Shown here: positions 32,201 through 43,634 of the stretch, in pieces | Layout: each line of letters begins with the position of its first letter | Position numbering within the stretch: position 1 is the first letter of the stretch | Source: Macropodus opercularis | Taxonomy: Eukaryota > Chordata > Actinopteri > Anabantiformes > Osphronemidae | Reading direction: 5' to 3' | NCBI GenBank assembly: GCA_030770545.1 | Contig: CM061097.1 | Span: forward strand, 18,432,501-18,496,500 | DNA length: 64,000 bases | Notes under the pieces: model-generated | Database searches by the model: none | Told to the model about the DNA's origin: nothing | What the model saw: the letters and a program-made list of their open reading frames with translations, nothing else | Made by a program: the position numbers and the translations under genes

Positions 32201-35200
32201 GTCAGCGATAGTTAGTACAAAGTTAGAGAATAGCAAACGTTCTTCATTGCAGTCAGTGATAGTACAAAGTCAGAGAAAAGCAAGCGTTCTTCATTGTAGT
32301 CAGCGATAGTTAGTACAAAGTTAGAGAATAGCAAACGTTCTTAATTACAGTCAGCGATAGTTAGTACAAAGTTAGAGAAAAGCAAACGTTCTTCATTGCA
32401 GTCAGCGACAATACAAAGTTAGAGAATAGCAAACGTTCTTCATTGCAGTCAGCGATAGTTAGTACAAAGTCAGAGAATAGCAAACGTTCTTCATTGCAGT
32501 CAGCGATAGTTTTTACAACGTCAGAGAAAAGCAAACGTTCTTCATTGTAGTCAGCGATAGTTAGTACAAAGTTAGAGAATAGCAAACGTTCTTCATTGCA
32601 GTCAGCGATAGTTACTACAAAGTCAGAGAAAAGCAAACGTTCTTCATTGCAGTCAGCGATAGTTAGTACAAAGTTAGAGAATAGCAAACGTTCTTCATTG
32701 CAGTCAGCGATAGTTAATACAAAGTTAGAGAAAAGCAAACGTTCTTCATTGCAGTCAGCGATAGTTTTTACAACGTCAGAGAAAAGCAAACGTTCTTCAT
32801 TGCAGTCAGCGATAGTTAGTACAAAGTTAGAGAATAGCAAACGTTCTTCATTGCAGTCAGCGATAGTTAGTACAAAGTTAGAGAACAGCAAACGTTCTTC
32901 ATTGCAGTCAGCGATAGTTTTTACAACGTCAGAGAAAAGCAAACGTTCTTCATTGCAGTCAGCGATAGTTAGTACAAAGTTAGAGAATAGCAAACGTTCT
33001 TCATTGCAGTCAGCGATAGTTACTACAAAGTCAGAGAAAAGCAAACGTTCTTCATTGCAGTCAGCGATAGTTAGTACAAAGTTAGAGAATAGCAAACGTT
33101 CTTCATTGCAGTCAGCGATAGTTAATACAAAGTTAGAGAATAGCAAACGTTCTTCATTGCAGTCAGCGATAGTACAAAGTCAGAGAAAAGCAAACGTTCT
33201 TCATTGTAGTCAGCGATAGTTAGTACAAAGTTAGAGAATAGCAAACGTTCTTCATTGCAGTCAGCGATAGTTTTTACAACGTCAGAGAAAAGCAAACGTT
33301 CTTCATTGTAGTCAGCGATAGTTAGTACAAAGTCAGAGAAAAGCAAGCGTCCTTCATTGCAGTCAGCGATAGTTAGTACAAAGTTAGAGAAAAGCAAGCG
33401 TCCTTCATTGAAGTCAGCGATAGTTAGTACAAAGTCAGAGGAAAGCAAACGTTCTTCATTGCAGTCAGCGATAGTTAGTACAAAGTAAGAGAAAAGCAAA
33501 CGTTCTTCATTGCAGTCAGCGATAGTTAGTACAAAGTCAGAGAAAAGCAAACGTTCTTCATTGCAGTCAGCGATAATTAGTACAAAGTCAGAGGAAAGCA
33601 AACGTTTTTCATTGCAATCAGCGATAGTTAGTACAAAGTCAGAAAAAAGCAAACGTTCTTCATTGTAGTCAGCGATAGTACAAAGTCAGAGAAAAGCAAT
33701 CGTTCTTCATTGCAGTCAGCGATAGTTAGTACAAAGTCAGAGAAAAGCAAACGTTCTTCATTGAAGTCAGCGATAGTACAAAGTAAGAGAAAAGCAAACG
33801 TTCTTCATTGCAGTCAGCGATAGTTACTACAAAGTCAGAGAAAAGCAAGTGTCCTTCATTGCAGTCAGCGATAGTTACTACAAAGTCAGAGAAAAGCAAG
33901 TGTCCTTCATTACAGTCAGCGATAGTTACTACAAAGTCAGAGAAAAGCAAGTGTCCTTCATTGCAGTCAGCGATAGTTACTACACAGTCAGAGAAAAGCA
34001 AGTGTCCTTCATTGCAGTCAGCGATAGTTACTACAAAGTCAGAGAAAAGCAAGTGTCCTTCATTGCAGTCAGCGATAGTTACTACACAGTCAGAGAAAAG
34101 CAAGCGTTCTTCATTGCAGTCAGGGATAGTTACTACAAAGTCAGAGAAAAGCAAGTGTCCTTCATTGCAGTCAGCGATAGTTACTACAAAGTCAGAGAAA
34201 AGCAAGTGTCCTTCATTACAGTCAGCGATAGTTACTACAAAGTCAGAGAAAAGCAAGTGTCCTTCATTGCAGTCAGCGATAGTTACTACACAGTCAGAGA
34301 AAAGCAAGCGTTCTTCATTACAGTCAGCGATAGTTAGTACAAAGTCAGAGAAAAGCAAGCGTTCTTCATTGCAGTCAGCGATAGTTAGTACAAAGTCAGA
34401 GAAAAGCAAGCGTTCTTCATTGAAGTCAGCGATAGTACAAAGTAAGAGAAAAGCAATCGTTCCTCATTGCAGTCAGCGATAGTTAGTACAAAGTCAGAGA
34501 AAAGCAAGCGTTCTTCATTACAGTCAGCGATAGTTAGTACAAAGTCACAGAAAAGCAATCGTTCTTCATTGCAGTCAGTGATAGTTAGTACAAAGTCAGA
34601 GAAAAGCAAACGTTCTTCATTGCAGTCAGCGATAGTACAAAGTAAGAGAAAAGCAATCGTTCCTCATTGCAGTCAGCGATAGTTAGTACAAAGTCACAGA
34701 AAAGCAATCGTTCTTCATTGCAGTCAGTGATAGTTAGTACAAAGTCAGAGAAAAGCAAACGTTCTTCATTGCAGTCAGCGATAGTTAGTACAAAGTCAGA
34801 GAAAAGCAATCGTTCTTCATTACAGTCAGCGATAGTTAGTACAAAGTCACAGAAAAGCAATCGTTCTTCATTGCAGTCAGTGATAGTTAGTACAAAGTCA
34901 GAGAAAAGCAAACGTTCTTCATTGCAGTCAGCGATAGTTAGTACAAAGTCAGAGAAAAGCAATCGTTCTTCATTGCAGTCAGCGATAGTTACTACAAAGT
35001 CAGAGAAAAGCAAACGTTCTTCATTGCAGTCAGCGATAGTTAGTACAAAGTCAGAGAAAAGCAAACGTTCTTCATTGAAGTCAGCGATAGTACAAAGTAA
35101 GAGGAAAGCAAACGTTCTTCATTGCAGTCAGCGATAGTTAGTACAAAGTCAGAGAAAAGCAAGCGTTCTTCATTATAGTCAGCGATAGTTAGTACAAAGT

Positions 35201-37254
35201 CAGAGAAAAGCAAGCGTTCTTCATTGCAGTCAGCGATAGTTAGTACAAAGTCAGAGAATAGCAAACGTTCTTCATTGCAATCAGCGACAATACAAAGTCA
35301 GAGAAAAGCAAACGTTCTTCATTGCAGTCAGCGATAGTACAAAGTCAGAGAAAAGCAAACGTTCTTCATTGCAGTCAGCGATAGTTAGTACACGGTCAGA
35401 GGAAAGCAAACGTTCTTCATTGCAGTCAGCGAAAGTACAAAGTCAGAAAAAAGCAAGCGTTCTTCATTGTAGTCAGCGATAGTTAGTACAAAGTTAGAGA
35501 AAAGCAAGCGTTCTTCATTGCAGTCAAGGATAGTTATTACAAAGTCAGAGGAAAGCAAACGTTCTTCATTGCAATCAGCGATAGTTAGTACAAAGTCAGA
35601 GAAAAGCAAACGTTCTTCATTGCAGTCAGCGATAGTTAGTACAAAGTCAGAGAAAAGCAAACGTTCTTCATTGCAGTCAGCGATAGTTAGTACAAAGTCA
35701 GAGAAAAGCAAACGTTCTTCATTGCAGTCAGCGATAGTTAGTACAAAGTCAGAGAAAAGCAAACGTTCTTCGTTGCAGGCAGCGATAGTTAGTACAAAGT
35801 TAGAGAAAAGCAAGCGTTCTTCATTGCAGTCAGCGATAGTACAAAGTCAGAGAAAAGCAAACGTTCTTCATTGCAGGCAGCGATAGTTAGTACAAAGTCA
35901 GAGAAAAGCAAGCGTTCTTCATTGCAATCAGCGATAGTTAGTACAAAGTTAGAGAAAAGCAAACGTTCTTCATTGCAGTCAGCGATAGTACAAAGTCAGA
36001 GAAAAGCAAACGTTCTTCATTGCAGTCAGCGATAGTTAGTACAAAGTCAGAGAAAAGCAAACGTTCTTCATTGCAGGCAGCGATAGTTAGTACAAAGTCA
36101 GAGAAAAGCAAACGTTCTTCATTGCAGTCAGCGATAGTTAGTAAAAAGTCAGAGAAAAGCAAACGTTCTTCATTGCAATCAGCGATAGTTAGTACAAAGT
36201 CAGAGAAAAGCAAACGTTCTTCATTGCAGTCAGCGATAGTTAGTACAAAGTCAGAAAAAAGCAAACGTTCTTCATTGCAGTCAGCGATAGTTAGTAAAAA
36301 GTCAGAGAAAAGCAAACGTTCTTCATTGCAATCAGCGATAGTTAGTACAAAGTCAGAGGAAAGCAAACGTTCTTCATTGCAATCAGCGATAGTTAGTACA
36401 AAGTCAGAGAAAAGCAAACGTTCTTCATTGCAGGCAGCGACAGTTAGTACAAAGTCAGAGAAAAGCAAACGTTCTTCATTGCAGTCAGCGACAGTTAGTA
36501 CAAAGTCAGAGAGAAGCAAACGTTCTTCATTGCAGTCAGCGACAGTTAGTACAAAGTCAGAGGAAAGCAAACGTTCTTCATTGCAATCAGCGATAGTTAG
36601 TACAAAGTCAGAGAAAAGCAAACGTTCTTCATTGCAGTCAGCGACAGTTAGTACAAAGTCAGAGAATAGCAAACGTTCTTCATTACAGTCAGCGATAGTT
36701 AGTACAAAGTTAGAGAAAAGCAAACGTTCTTCATTGCAGTCAGCGATAGTACAAAGTCAGAGAAAAGCAAACGTTCTTCATTGCAGTCAGCGATAGTTAG
36801 TACAAAGTTAGAGAAAAGCAAACGTTCTTCATTGCAGTCAGCGATAGTACAAAGTCAGAGAAAAGCAAACGTTCTTCATTGCAATCAGCGATAGTACAAA
36901 GTCAGAGAAAAGCAAACGTTCTTCATTGCAGTCAGCGACAGTTAGTACAAAGTCAGAGAATAGCAAACGTTCTTCATTATAGTCAGTGATAGTTAGTACA
37001 AAGTTAGAGAAAAGCAAACGTTCTTCATTGCAGTCAGCGATAGTACAAAGTCAGAGAAAAGCAAACGTTCTTCATTGCAATCAGCGATAGTACAAAGTCA
37101 GAGAAAAGCAAACGTTCTTCATTGCAGTCAGCGACAGTTAGTACAAAGTCAGAGAATAGCAAACGTTCTTCATTATAGTCAGCGATAGTTAGTACAAAGT
37201 CAGAGAAAAGCAAGCGTTCTTCATTGCAGTCAGTGATAGTCATTACAAAGTCAG
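29261..37254. repeat. Giant 51-bp minisatellite, roughly 158 units
   Basis: Head-to-tail units of 51 bp: TTCTTCATTGCAGTCAGCGA, then TAGTTAGTACAAAG, then TCAGAGAAAAGCAAACG. Common variants are TTAGAGAATAGC, TTACTACAAAG, AAGTGTCC, TTTTTACAACG and a 4-bp deletion (GATAGTACAAAG) giving 47-bp units. Since 51 is 17 codons with no stop in one plus and one minus frame, frames of up to about 480 codons are open on both strands (17-residue repeats such as SSLQSAIVSTKSEKSKR and FSDFVLTIADCNEERLL). These end where 47-bp units shift the register. No start or splice context or codon bias supports translation. Copy number differs greatly from the related arrays at 25170 and 57870. Confidence 0.97.
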
Positions 37255-37438
37255 GGTCAATTCAACCACCCATCACACTAGTGAAACTATTCAAGATGTC
37301 ACTTCTGACGAGATGAAACCTTTCCACTGCTTAAACATGGAATCCATCCATCTCCACAGATGTGTTTACTCCAAATAATTGTAAAGACTATTACTGCTGT
37401 TATGCCAAATACACCCAAAATAGAAATACATGTCTTGA
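37255..37438. other. Flank between giant array and E, copy b
   Basis: Same sequence as 25255-25433 with a few substitutions. No gene seen. Confidence 0.5.
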
Positions 37439-37856
37439 TCATTGGAAAATCTTAGCAACAGCTAAAGGGGTAACAGGAATATAAATGGAATATTTGAACT
37501 GAGTTCTACAACACACAGGGTATTTCTCACACTGCTCAGTGGTTGTGTCAGTACCTACTTCTGCCGGATCCAACCCTGATGCCGATTCACAGCAGCTGTC
37601 CCTCCTCTGTCCTCTGTGCTGGTGCAGTGGCAGACAGCTTGTTGGGACGTCACCGGAGCAACTGGTCTTCGTGGTGTCGCGGGGAGTTACGTTAGCACCG
37701 TTAGGTTTCCCTCCCCTTGTCACCAGAGACACTGTTGCACTGTACAGATGTGTAGTGATGAAGTCCTTCGTGGTGACTCGACGGTGCAGTGGAGATTCAC
37801 TCAGCGTGTCTCTCCCACTGTGCTGGTCAACGCTGCCTCTCGTAGGTCAAGAATGT
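37439..37856 (-). pseudogene. E fragment, copy b: inverted env-region-like sequence
   Basis: Minus-strand frame of about 97 codons, extended at its 5' side by the GTTGACCAGCACAGTGGGAG block that links it to ERV-1 position about 15757. No transmembrane or fusion motif can be seen. It ends, going towards lower coordinates, 184 bp before the 51-bp array. Confidence 0.55.
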
Positions 37857-38239
37857 AACTGTTGGTCCTCTCAGTCCTGCTGATTAAACAGAACAGGAAT
37901 AGGCATATTTACAGACGCTGCCCCCTCGTGGACAAATACAGGAATGATCCTCCATGACAGTTTTCTAGTGTGACCCCTGACTTTTCGTTTTCGTTTCAAT
38001 AAGGTGAACACTCTAATGTTTTAATAGAGCACGTCAAAAAGAAAACATGAAAAACGATAGCAAACACTGACATGATAAGTAGTTTTTCAGGTGAAAAAAA
38101 AAACAATAGTAACCAAATCACATTAGTAAAAAAAACGTCACAATACACGCAATAAGTAGTTCAAGACATTTCCCAACTGATCAGAAAGCATAGCACAAAT
38201 AACATACAAACATTTTATCTCAGCTGTAAATTGTCTTAC

Positions 38240-38439
38240 CTCTGTCTCTCTGTCTTTGTGGAAATGATATGACTGGTACCAGGTTCGTCTGTTTAGCCGA
38301 CACCACAGTTACGTGACGTCACCAACCGCCGATCTAGCAGTTGATATTCTGAGCCAATCAGATCCAAACTCCCGCGTAACCATGACGACCATGGCGCAGA
38401 GGTACTTGGGAAAAACACTTTGCATCGATAACATCCAAT
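38240..38439. promoter_or_regulatory. Candidate bidirectional promoter, copy 2
   Basis: CRE TGACGTCA at 38314-38321, CCAAT box in GAGCCAATCAGA near 38355, YY1-like ATGGCGGC at the start codon, and outward-facing donors on both strands, as in copy 1. Confidence 0.5.
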
Positions 38440-38533
38440 ATGGCGGCGTCCGGCACTAGCACACGCGCTACACTTGTAAAATGTTAAGCTATAGCAACCG
38501 ACAGAGAAGGAGTAAAAGCTGAAAGCTGGGCAG
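38440..38533 (+). pseudogene. Q first exon, copy 2 (early stop)
   Basis: Starts MAASGTSTRATL like copy 1, but a small deletion replaces the following codons and TAA occurs at 38485-38487 after 15 codons. The donor GGGCAG|GTAGGT is intact, so splicing may persist without coding. Confidence 0.45.
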
Positions 38534-39426
38534 GTAGGTGGCCTCCTCAGTGAAATGTTTACTGTGTACAGTAGCGCTGCTAGATGTTTGAATACACAAT
38601 AAGTACAGCTAAAGTAGCAATGTCGCTAACAAGCTAACCTAAGGCTAACTGTTGACAATATTTACACAACCACTGTATAACAAGGTTTGAACCATTTTGT
38701 TAGCAGTGTTTAACCAGACTGTGTTTCAGTTGTACATGTGTCCTTCCACAGAAGTGTGGTAGATAATTAATAACGATTTAAATGTTCAAAATTCAATCCT
38801 TAATTACTGTATTAAATGAACTGTATAATGTAAGACATTTTAAGCATTATCGATACTGACTGTTGCTGATACTTACGACTTACTTACTTACAGCTTATTC
38901 ATCTGTAGAGATGTGGTATCTATCTGTTGTTAATGTGTTTTTGTTTTTCCCCTGAATTCCAGGAGACACAGACTCCTGCAGTGGCAGTTGAGAGTGAGAT
39001 GCCCCCTGCCTACAGTAAGATGTTAATAATCAGGTAAAGACGTAGGGCCATCACTGTGGTCACAAATCATGGTTGTTGCTCTGTACTCTGTGTAGTTTCA
39101 TTATAATAATAGGAAGCTGAACACACTACTTATAGTGCCAGCACTTCAAAATGTCATCCGTTTTCACTGCAGCATGTTTGCGTCTCCACTACGTCGCCAG
39201 GGCGTCTCTGCCTAAGTATTTTAATTTCTTCTGTGGGCAAAAAAATGATCTTGGTGTTGGTCTCTGTTTAACCACCAGGTGTCGCAAAGTTTTTTACGTA
39301 TCTCCACTTCACAGAGGCCTGTTACTGCAGGGGCTGATTATCAGAAACATACAAATGTTTTTATTATGTAGTATCTGATTTCTGTGAATGAATGGTTGTC
39401 TAACACGTAGGAAACCAAGACCTCCG

Positions 39427-39497
39427 GTCCCGTATGTAGTTTAGTGGTCTTAGTGTGTGACTTTAACTTCGCAACACAAGCAAGTTCGATCCCCACT
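39427..39497 (+). repeat. tRNA-like relic, copy 2
   Basis: B-box GTTCGATCC is kept; the A box has one change (TAGTTTAGTGG). Confidence 0.4.
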
Positions 39498-42072
39498 CGT
39501 GTTTTATTTTATTTTTTTATAAAAAGCTCTGAATTTTAATCTGAAAAACTGCATTTTTGTCTTAAAATTATTTTCCATTGACTCCAAAGTTATAATGGCC
39601 GTGTCTTTTGTTTGATGTTGAAATGCTTTAAAGGCAGCAGGCGTCTCCCAAAATATCTACACACACACTGTGTCACGTCTGCTGTGATATAAATATCTCC
39701 ACATATTTCTGTTACTGCGATGTAATTAATATATGATACTTTTCACTTTTAAAGATGTGCTTATATCTATTTAGTTGTCAAAATTTCTGCCGGTAAGTGA
39801 ACTTCACCATATTGTTTTTCTCTTGTAGAGAATCAACGGCGCTTCATATAGAAACAAAAACCATAAAACAGTGAGTTAAAACAGGGAACATTCGATCACA
39901 TCGCTTCCTGCACTTTACAGCAGGTGTATTCATATGCTAATTCTTGTCTAGTGTGTCCCAACACCGTGTTTTGTCAAGGAGTGAATCGTCGGAGGCGTCT
40001 TTTAATTCATACATTTTGTGTATTGGTCTCCGCTGGACTCATCACTTGATCGCTCACGTCCTGTCAGCTTGTGGGCTCTGGTGGCAGCAGCTCACTTCAG
40101 TTCACAAAGCGCAGAAGACAAGGTAAACAAAACAGTTACGTCAAGAATTATATCTTTCAAACACGCTATGTGTGTTATGAGTTGATTATAAGGAGATTTC
40201 AGAAATTAAAATGTCAAACAGGCAGAAACTCGGGTCGTCAAAACGGGACCCGCTGAACTACACAAGACACCGTCAGGGTGGCTTCACAGGTGTTCTTGTC
40301 TGAATGTATGTAGCCGCAATCGAATGAGATTTTCTTGTATAACTTGCCATTTTAGTGAACCTTACTCATTTATTGGGTTGTGAGTTTATATTATAACGTC
40401 TGATAACTACATAAACAAAGAATTCACAGAAATCCTCGGTACAGTACTGTGTTGTTGTAGGACTAACCATGACCGGCTATGAGTGTCAGCCCATCGCCAC
40501 CTACAGGTCATTTACACGTAACACACGCTGTGCCTCGGCAAAAATGCAGTGGAAACGTGGCAGAAATGACAAACCAACGCGGTGGACCACGACACTTTTA
40601 ACGGCTACCACTGTATTTCGTACAGATTTGAGTCAGGGTTTTGTGTGGAATTGTGTTTAACTTGTGGTTGAAGTCATGGTTAACCTGATGAACAAGTTGG
40701 TTCTCTTTCGCTCATGGGGCCCTTGCAGGGAGTGTAGTGTAGCTCATACGTTTAGGATACTACTTTGTGCCCTGGATTTCATTTTTACATCATTGGTGTA
40801 ACACCTGTCGTTATCAAATCTTAAGTTCTTCTTATTATAATTGTGCATTTCTTGTACATTCAAAGTTGTATTTTAAATGTGATCCATGGCACCAATTGAT
40901 ATGTTGCTGTGATACTTACTGTTATCCCTAGAAAAGGCCACGTCATCTTGTCAGTTTTAATGTAGTTGCTTTTTCAGGGATCGTTTTCATCCAGTATAAG
41001 TTTTAAATTCTATTAATGTTTATAGATGTGATGAATGTGTTTTTGTTTTTCCCCTGAATTCCAGGTAACACAAAAAGCAGACTCCTGCAGTGGCAGTTGA
41101 GACTGAGATGCCCCCTGCTTCCAAAACGGTTCAAACATAGAAGATGTTAATAATCAGGTAAAGAAGTAATGCCATCACTGTGGTCACAAACCATGGTTGT
41201 TGCCCTGTACTCTGTGTAGTTTCATTATAACGATAGGAAGCTGAATGTCGTACAGATTTGAGTCTGGGTTAGTTTTGTGGAAATGAGTTTGACTTGTGCT
41301 TGAAGTCATAGTTAACCTGACGAACAGCTGGGAAAACCTTTTACTAAATGGGTTAGATGATGAGTGAGAGTGAGTGTTTACCATTTTGAGATTTTAAAAA
41401 AAGGTGTGTGACAAACAAAAAAGCAGACGCTAGAAGGCTGGTTGTGATTCAACAGGAATATTCTCTTTAATAAACAACTAACACAACACAAAGCACAACA
41501 ACTAACTATAGACACTCGCTATGAGGATAAATAGTGAAATCATATATGTTAATAAATAAAAGTAACAATTATTCTATAAAACAAAACAAAATCCTACCTG
41601 ACTAAGTACAGAGCAAGATGGTCTCTAATAACCAGAATACAAAAGCAAGACGCTGACTAACCAGAATTCAGTGATTGATCAGTTACATGAAATTACACGT
41701 GTGTTCCGTGAACCAGCTACAAAGTCCAAAGAGACATTGCCTCAGCTCGCTGGAGAACAGAACTGGCACAGATTGAACCTTTGTAAACGTGCAAACTGCC
41801 TGTGTCATAGGTTGATGCACCACCAGGCCACCAGAGATGCAGGGTTTTAACACAGCACTGAAGCAGAGGGTCCCACTCCTTTTGATTCTGGAACTAGGAG
41901 TCTATTCCAGCTGTCATGTGGGTTGAGAGGAGCGGTACAGGTCGCCAGTCCAACAACCAGTGTGGTTGAACAGCTTTTCTGATATCACAAGACACTTTTA
42001 AACCCCAATGCAGCTTCAGCTCAGGCAACATTTGGCAGAAAAAGATTAATGTCAGATTAGCAATCAAGGTAA

Positions 42073-42097
42073 ACTAGTACGTTTACGACGTACTAGT
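42073..42097. other. Perfect 10-bp inverted repeat with 5-bp spacer
   Basis: ACTAGTACGT and its exact reverse complement ACGTACTAGT are separated by TTACG. It lies about 90 bp after the end of Q copy 2. Function unknown. Confidence 0.9.
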
Positions 42098-42539
42098 AAA
42101 TTAAACGGCAACAACTGGTTGTTGTTTGTTTATTTATTCAAAGTTTGCTTAGTGACTTCTGTAATTATTCTGTAACAATTTTACACATCAACGGTTTGTT
42201 GATATTTAGACAGTTTTACTAGACCTTTCAGAAAGTATAAGTACAAACATACAGTTTGCTGTAGGAATGTATGCGTTGTCTCACTTAAATAGCAAAACAT
42301 ACCTGGCAGCAAGACTTGTCCAGCCAAATCAAGTCCTGTGGGATATGTCAGTTGTTAATGGCAGATTAGGAACTCTCCTGGATGAGAGATGTGAGGGCTT
42401 TGCAGCCAGTTGACTACTATCTATGATTTGCTGTTTGTGCGAATGAATTGTGTTCTGTTGGTTCTCATGAGTCCTCAAATATTGTCTGTATATATGAACA
42501 TTTAAACGCATCTTCCTTTAGGCGTTGTTCCCCCTAAAG

Positions 42540-43626
42540 CAGGGGTGTCAAACTCAAATACACAGTGGGCCAAAATTCAAAACTGGAACAAAGTTGCGGG
42601 CCAACATCGATATTTATTGAAAAAAACATCATCTTCCAGATATAACAATGAACCTTTTCTTATGGACCCAAACAAGTTTTGCTTAAAAACTGGATATGGA
42701 GCAAGCAAAGCTTAATACTAAACTAGACTATTTCCGTAAGAAAATGCACTGTGAATGTTGTAATGCTGAATTTATTCCCAAGAACCGTTGACTGTAGTTT
42801 AAAAAGTTCTTAAAGGTAGTTTAAGAAAAATATAAGTGATTAAAAAGAGCTAAACAGTTCAGTTAAAAGTCTTAAATTGTAAAATAAAGCATAATGAAAT
42901 AATACTAAGTAAGATCCAAACAGTAAAAGTATGGAAAACCCCTAAAACGCGTTGATAGAATTTTGCAAGACTTTCCTGACATTGCTGAAGTTTTAAAAGC
43001 ATTGTTACAACAAGCAGAACAGCTGAAATTTAGAATCACCGACGCAGCCTGTCAGAGACCCGCTGACTGCTGTAGCTTTAGCTGTGCCGATTCGCCGATG
43101 AGAACGAAGCCCGTTAAACGGGCTCATTGCAGCGAAACAGTGACACTAATCACTAATACTTTAAGCTGGAACTTGTGTGAGTTTCATGTCTGGAAGACAT
43201 GACTGGAAATTGTTGAATTCCCAGCTAGTTCAAAACGATCAATGTGTCTCTTCTGCTCCGCGAGTCAGGCAGAAAAATGAGGCGTTCAATGGCGTAGAAG
43301 CGGCCGCTCCCGGTGCTCTCGGTTCACAGTGAGCAAGTAGACAAGTGTCTCTACATTTGCTTCACAGCGTAATAATAAAGATTAGGAAAACAATACTGTG
43401 AATGCTTTTTTTAGCCATTTTGGGAGGAGTAGCACGATGCCAGTATTACATACCATGACTACGGTCAACAGAGGAGAGGGTGTTAATAGTCCTGTCGCGA
43501 TTGACGCGCCAAAACGTCAACAGAGCATTCTGGGATTTGTAGAATTAGCGGTACATACTAATTACCGGCGGGCCAGCTCTAATAGTAATTTGGTATGGCT
43601 TCGCGGGCCAGAGTTTGACACCTATG
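42540..43626. mobile_element. Non-autonomous hAT-like DNA transposon
   Basis: The left end CAGGGGTGTCAAACTC is mirrored by the right end GAGTTTGACACCTATG (14 of 16 complementary). Flanking 8-bp sequences CCCTAAAG and CCTTAAAT match at 6 of 8 positions, consistent with an aged 8-bp target-site duplication as made by hAT elements. No transposase frame is seen in the 1087 bp. The inner terminal parts share GGGCCA (GTGGGCCAAAATTC at left, GCGGGCCAG at right). Confidence 0.75.
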
Positions 43627-43634
43627 CCTTAAAT

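Larger units (their letters stand above)
37912..41986. repeat. Duplicated block Q, copy 2
   Basis: Begins at CAGACGCTGCCCCCTCGTGG, about 150 bp inside the Q start of copies 1 and 3, and ends abruptly at GATATC 41986. Promoter, exon-like segments and tRNA-like relic are all present. The 39-bp array and ERV that follow Q in the other copies are absent; unique sequence begins instead. Confidence 0.9.

Noticed and set aside
30791..32309. Two antiparallel frames of about 480 codons as genes for a repeat protein
   Set aside because: They follow from a 51-bp unit without stops in one frame per strand. Both strands are equally open, frames end at 47-bp units, and no promoter, splice or start context is seen.
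29261..37254. CRISPR-like array
   Set aside because: Units are contiguous and of one length class, with no unique spacers, in a eukaryotic context with introns and LINEs.
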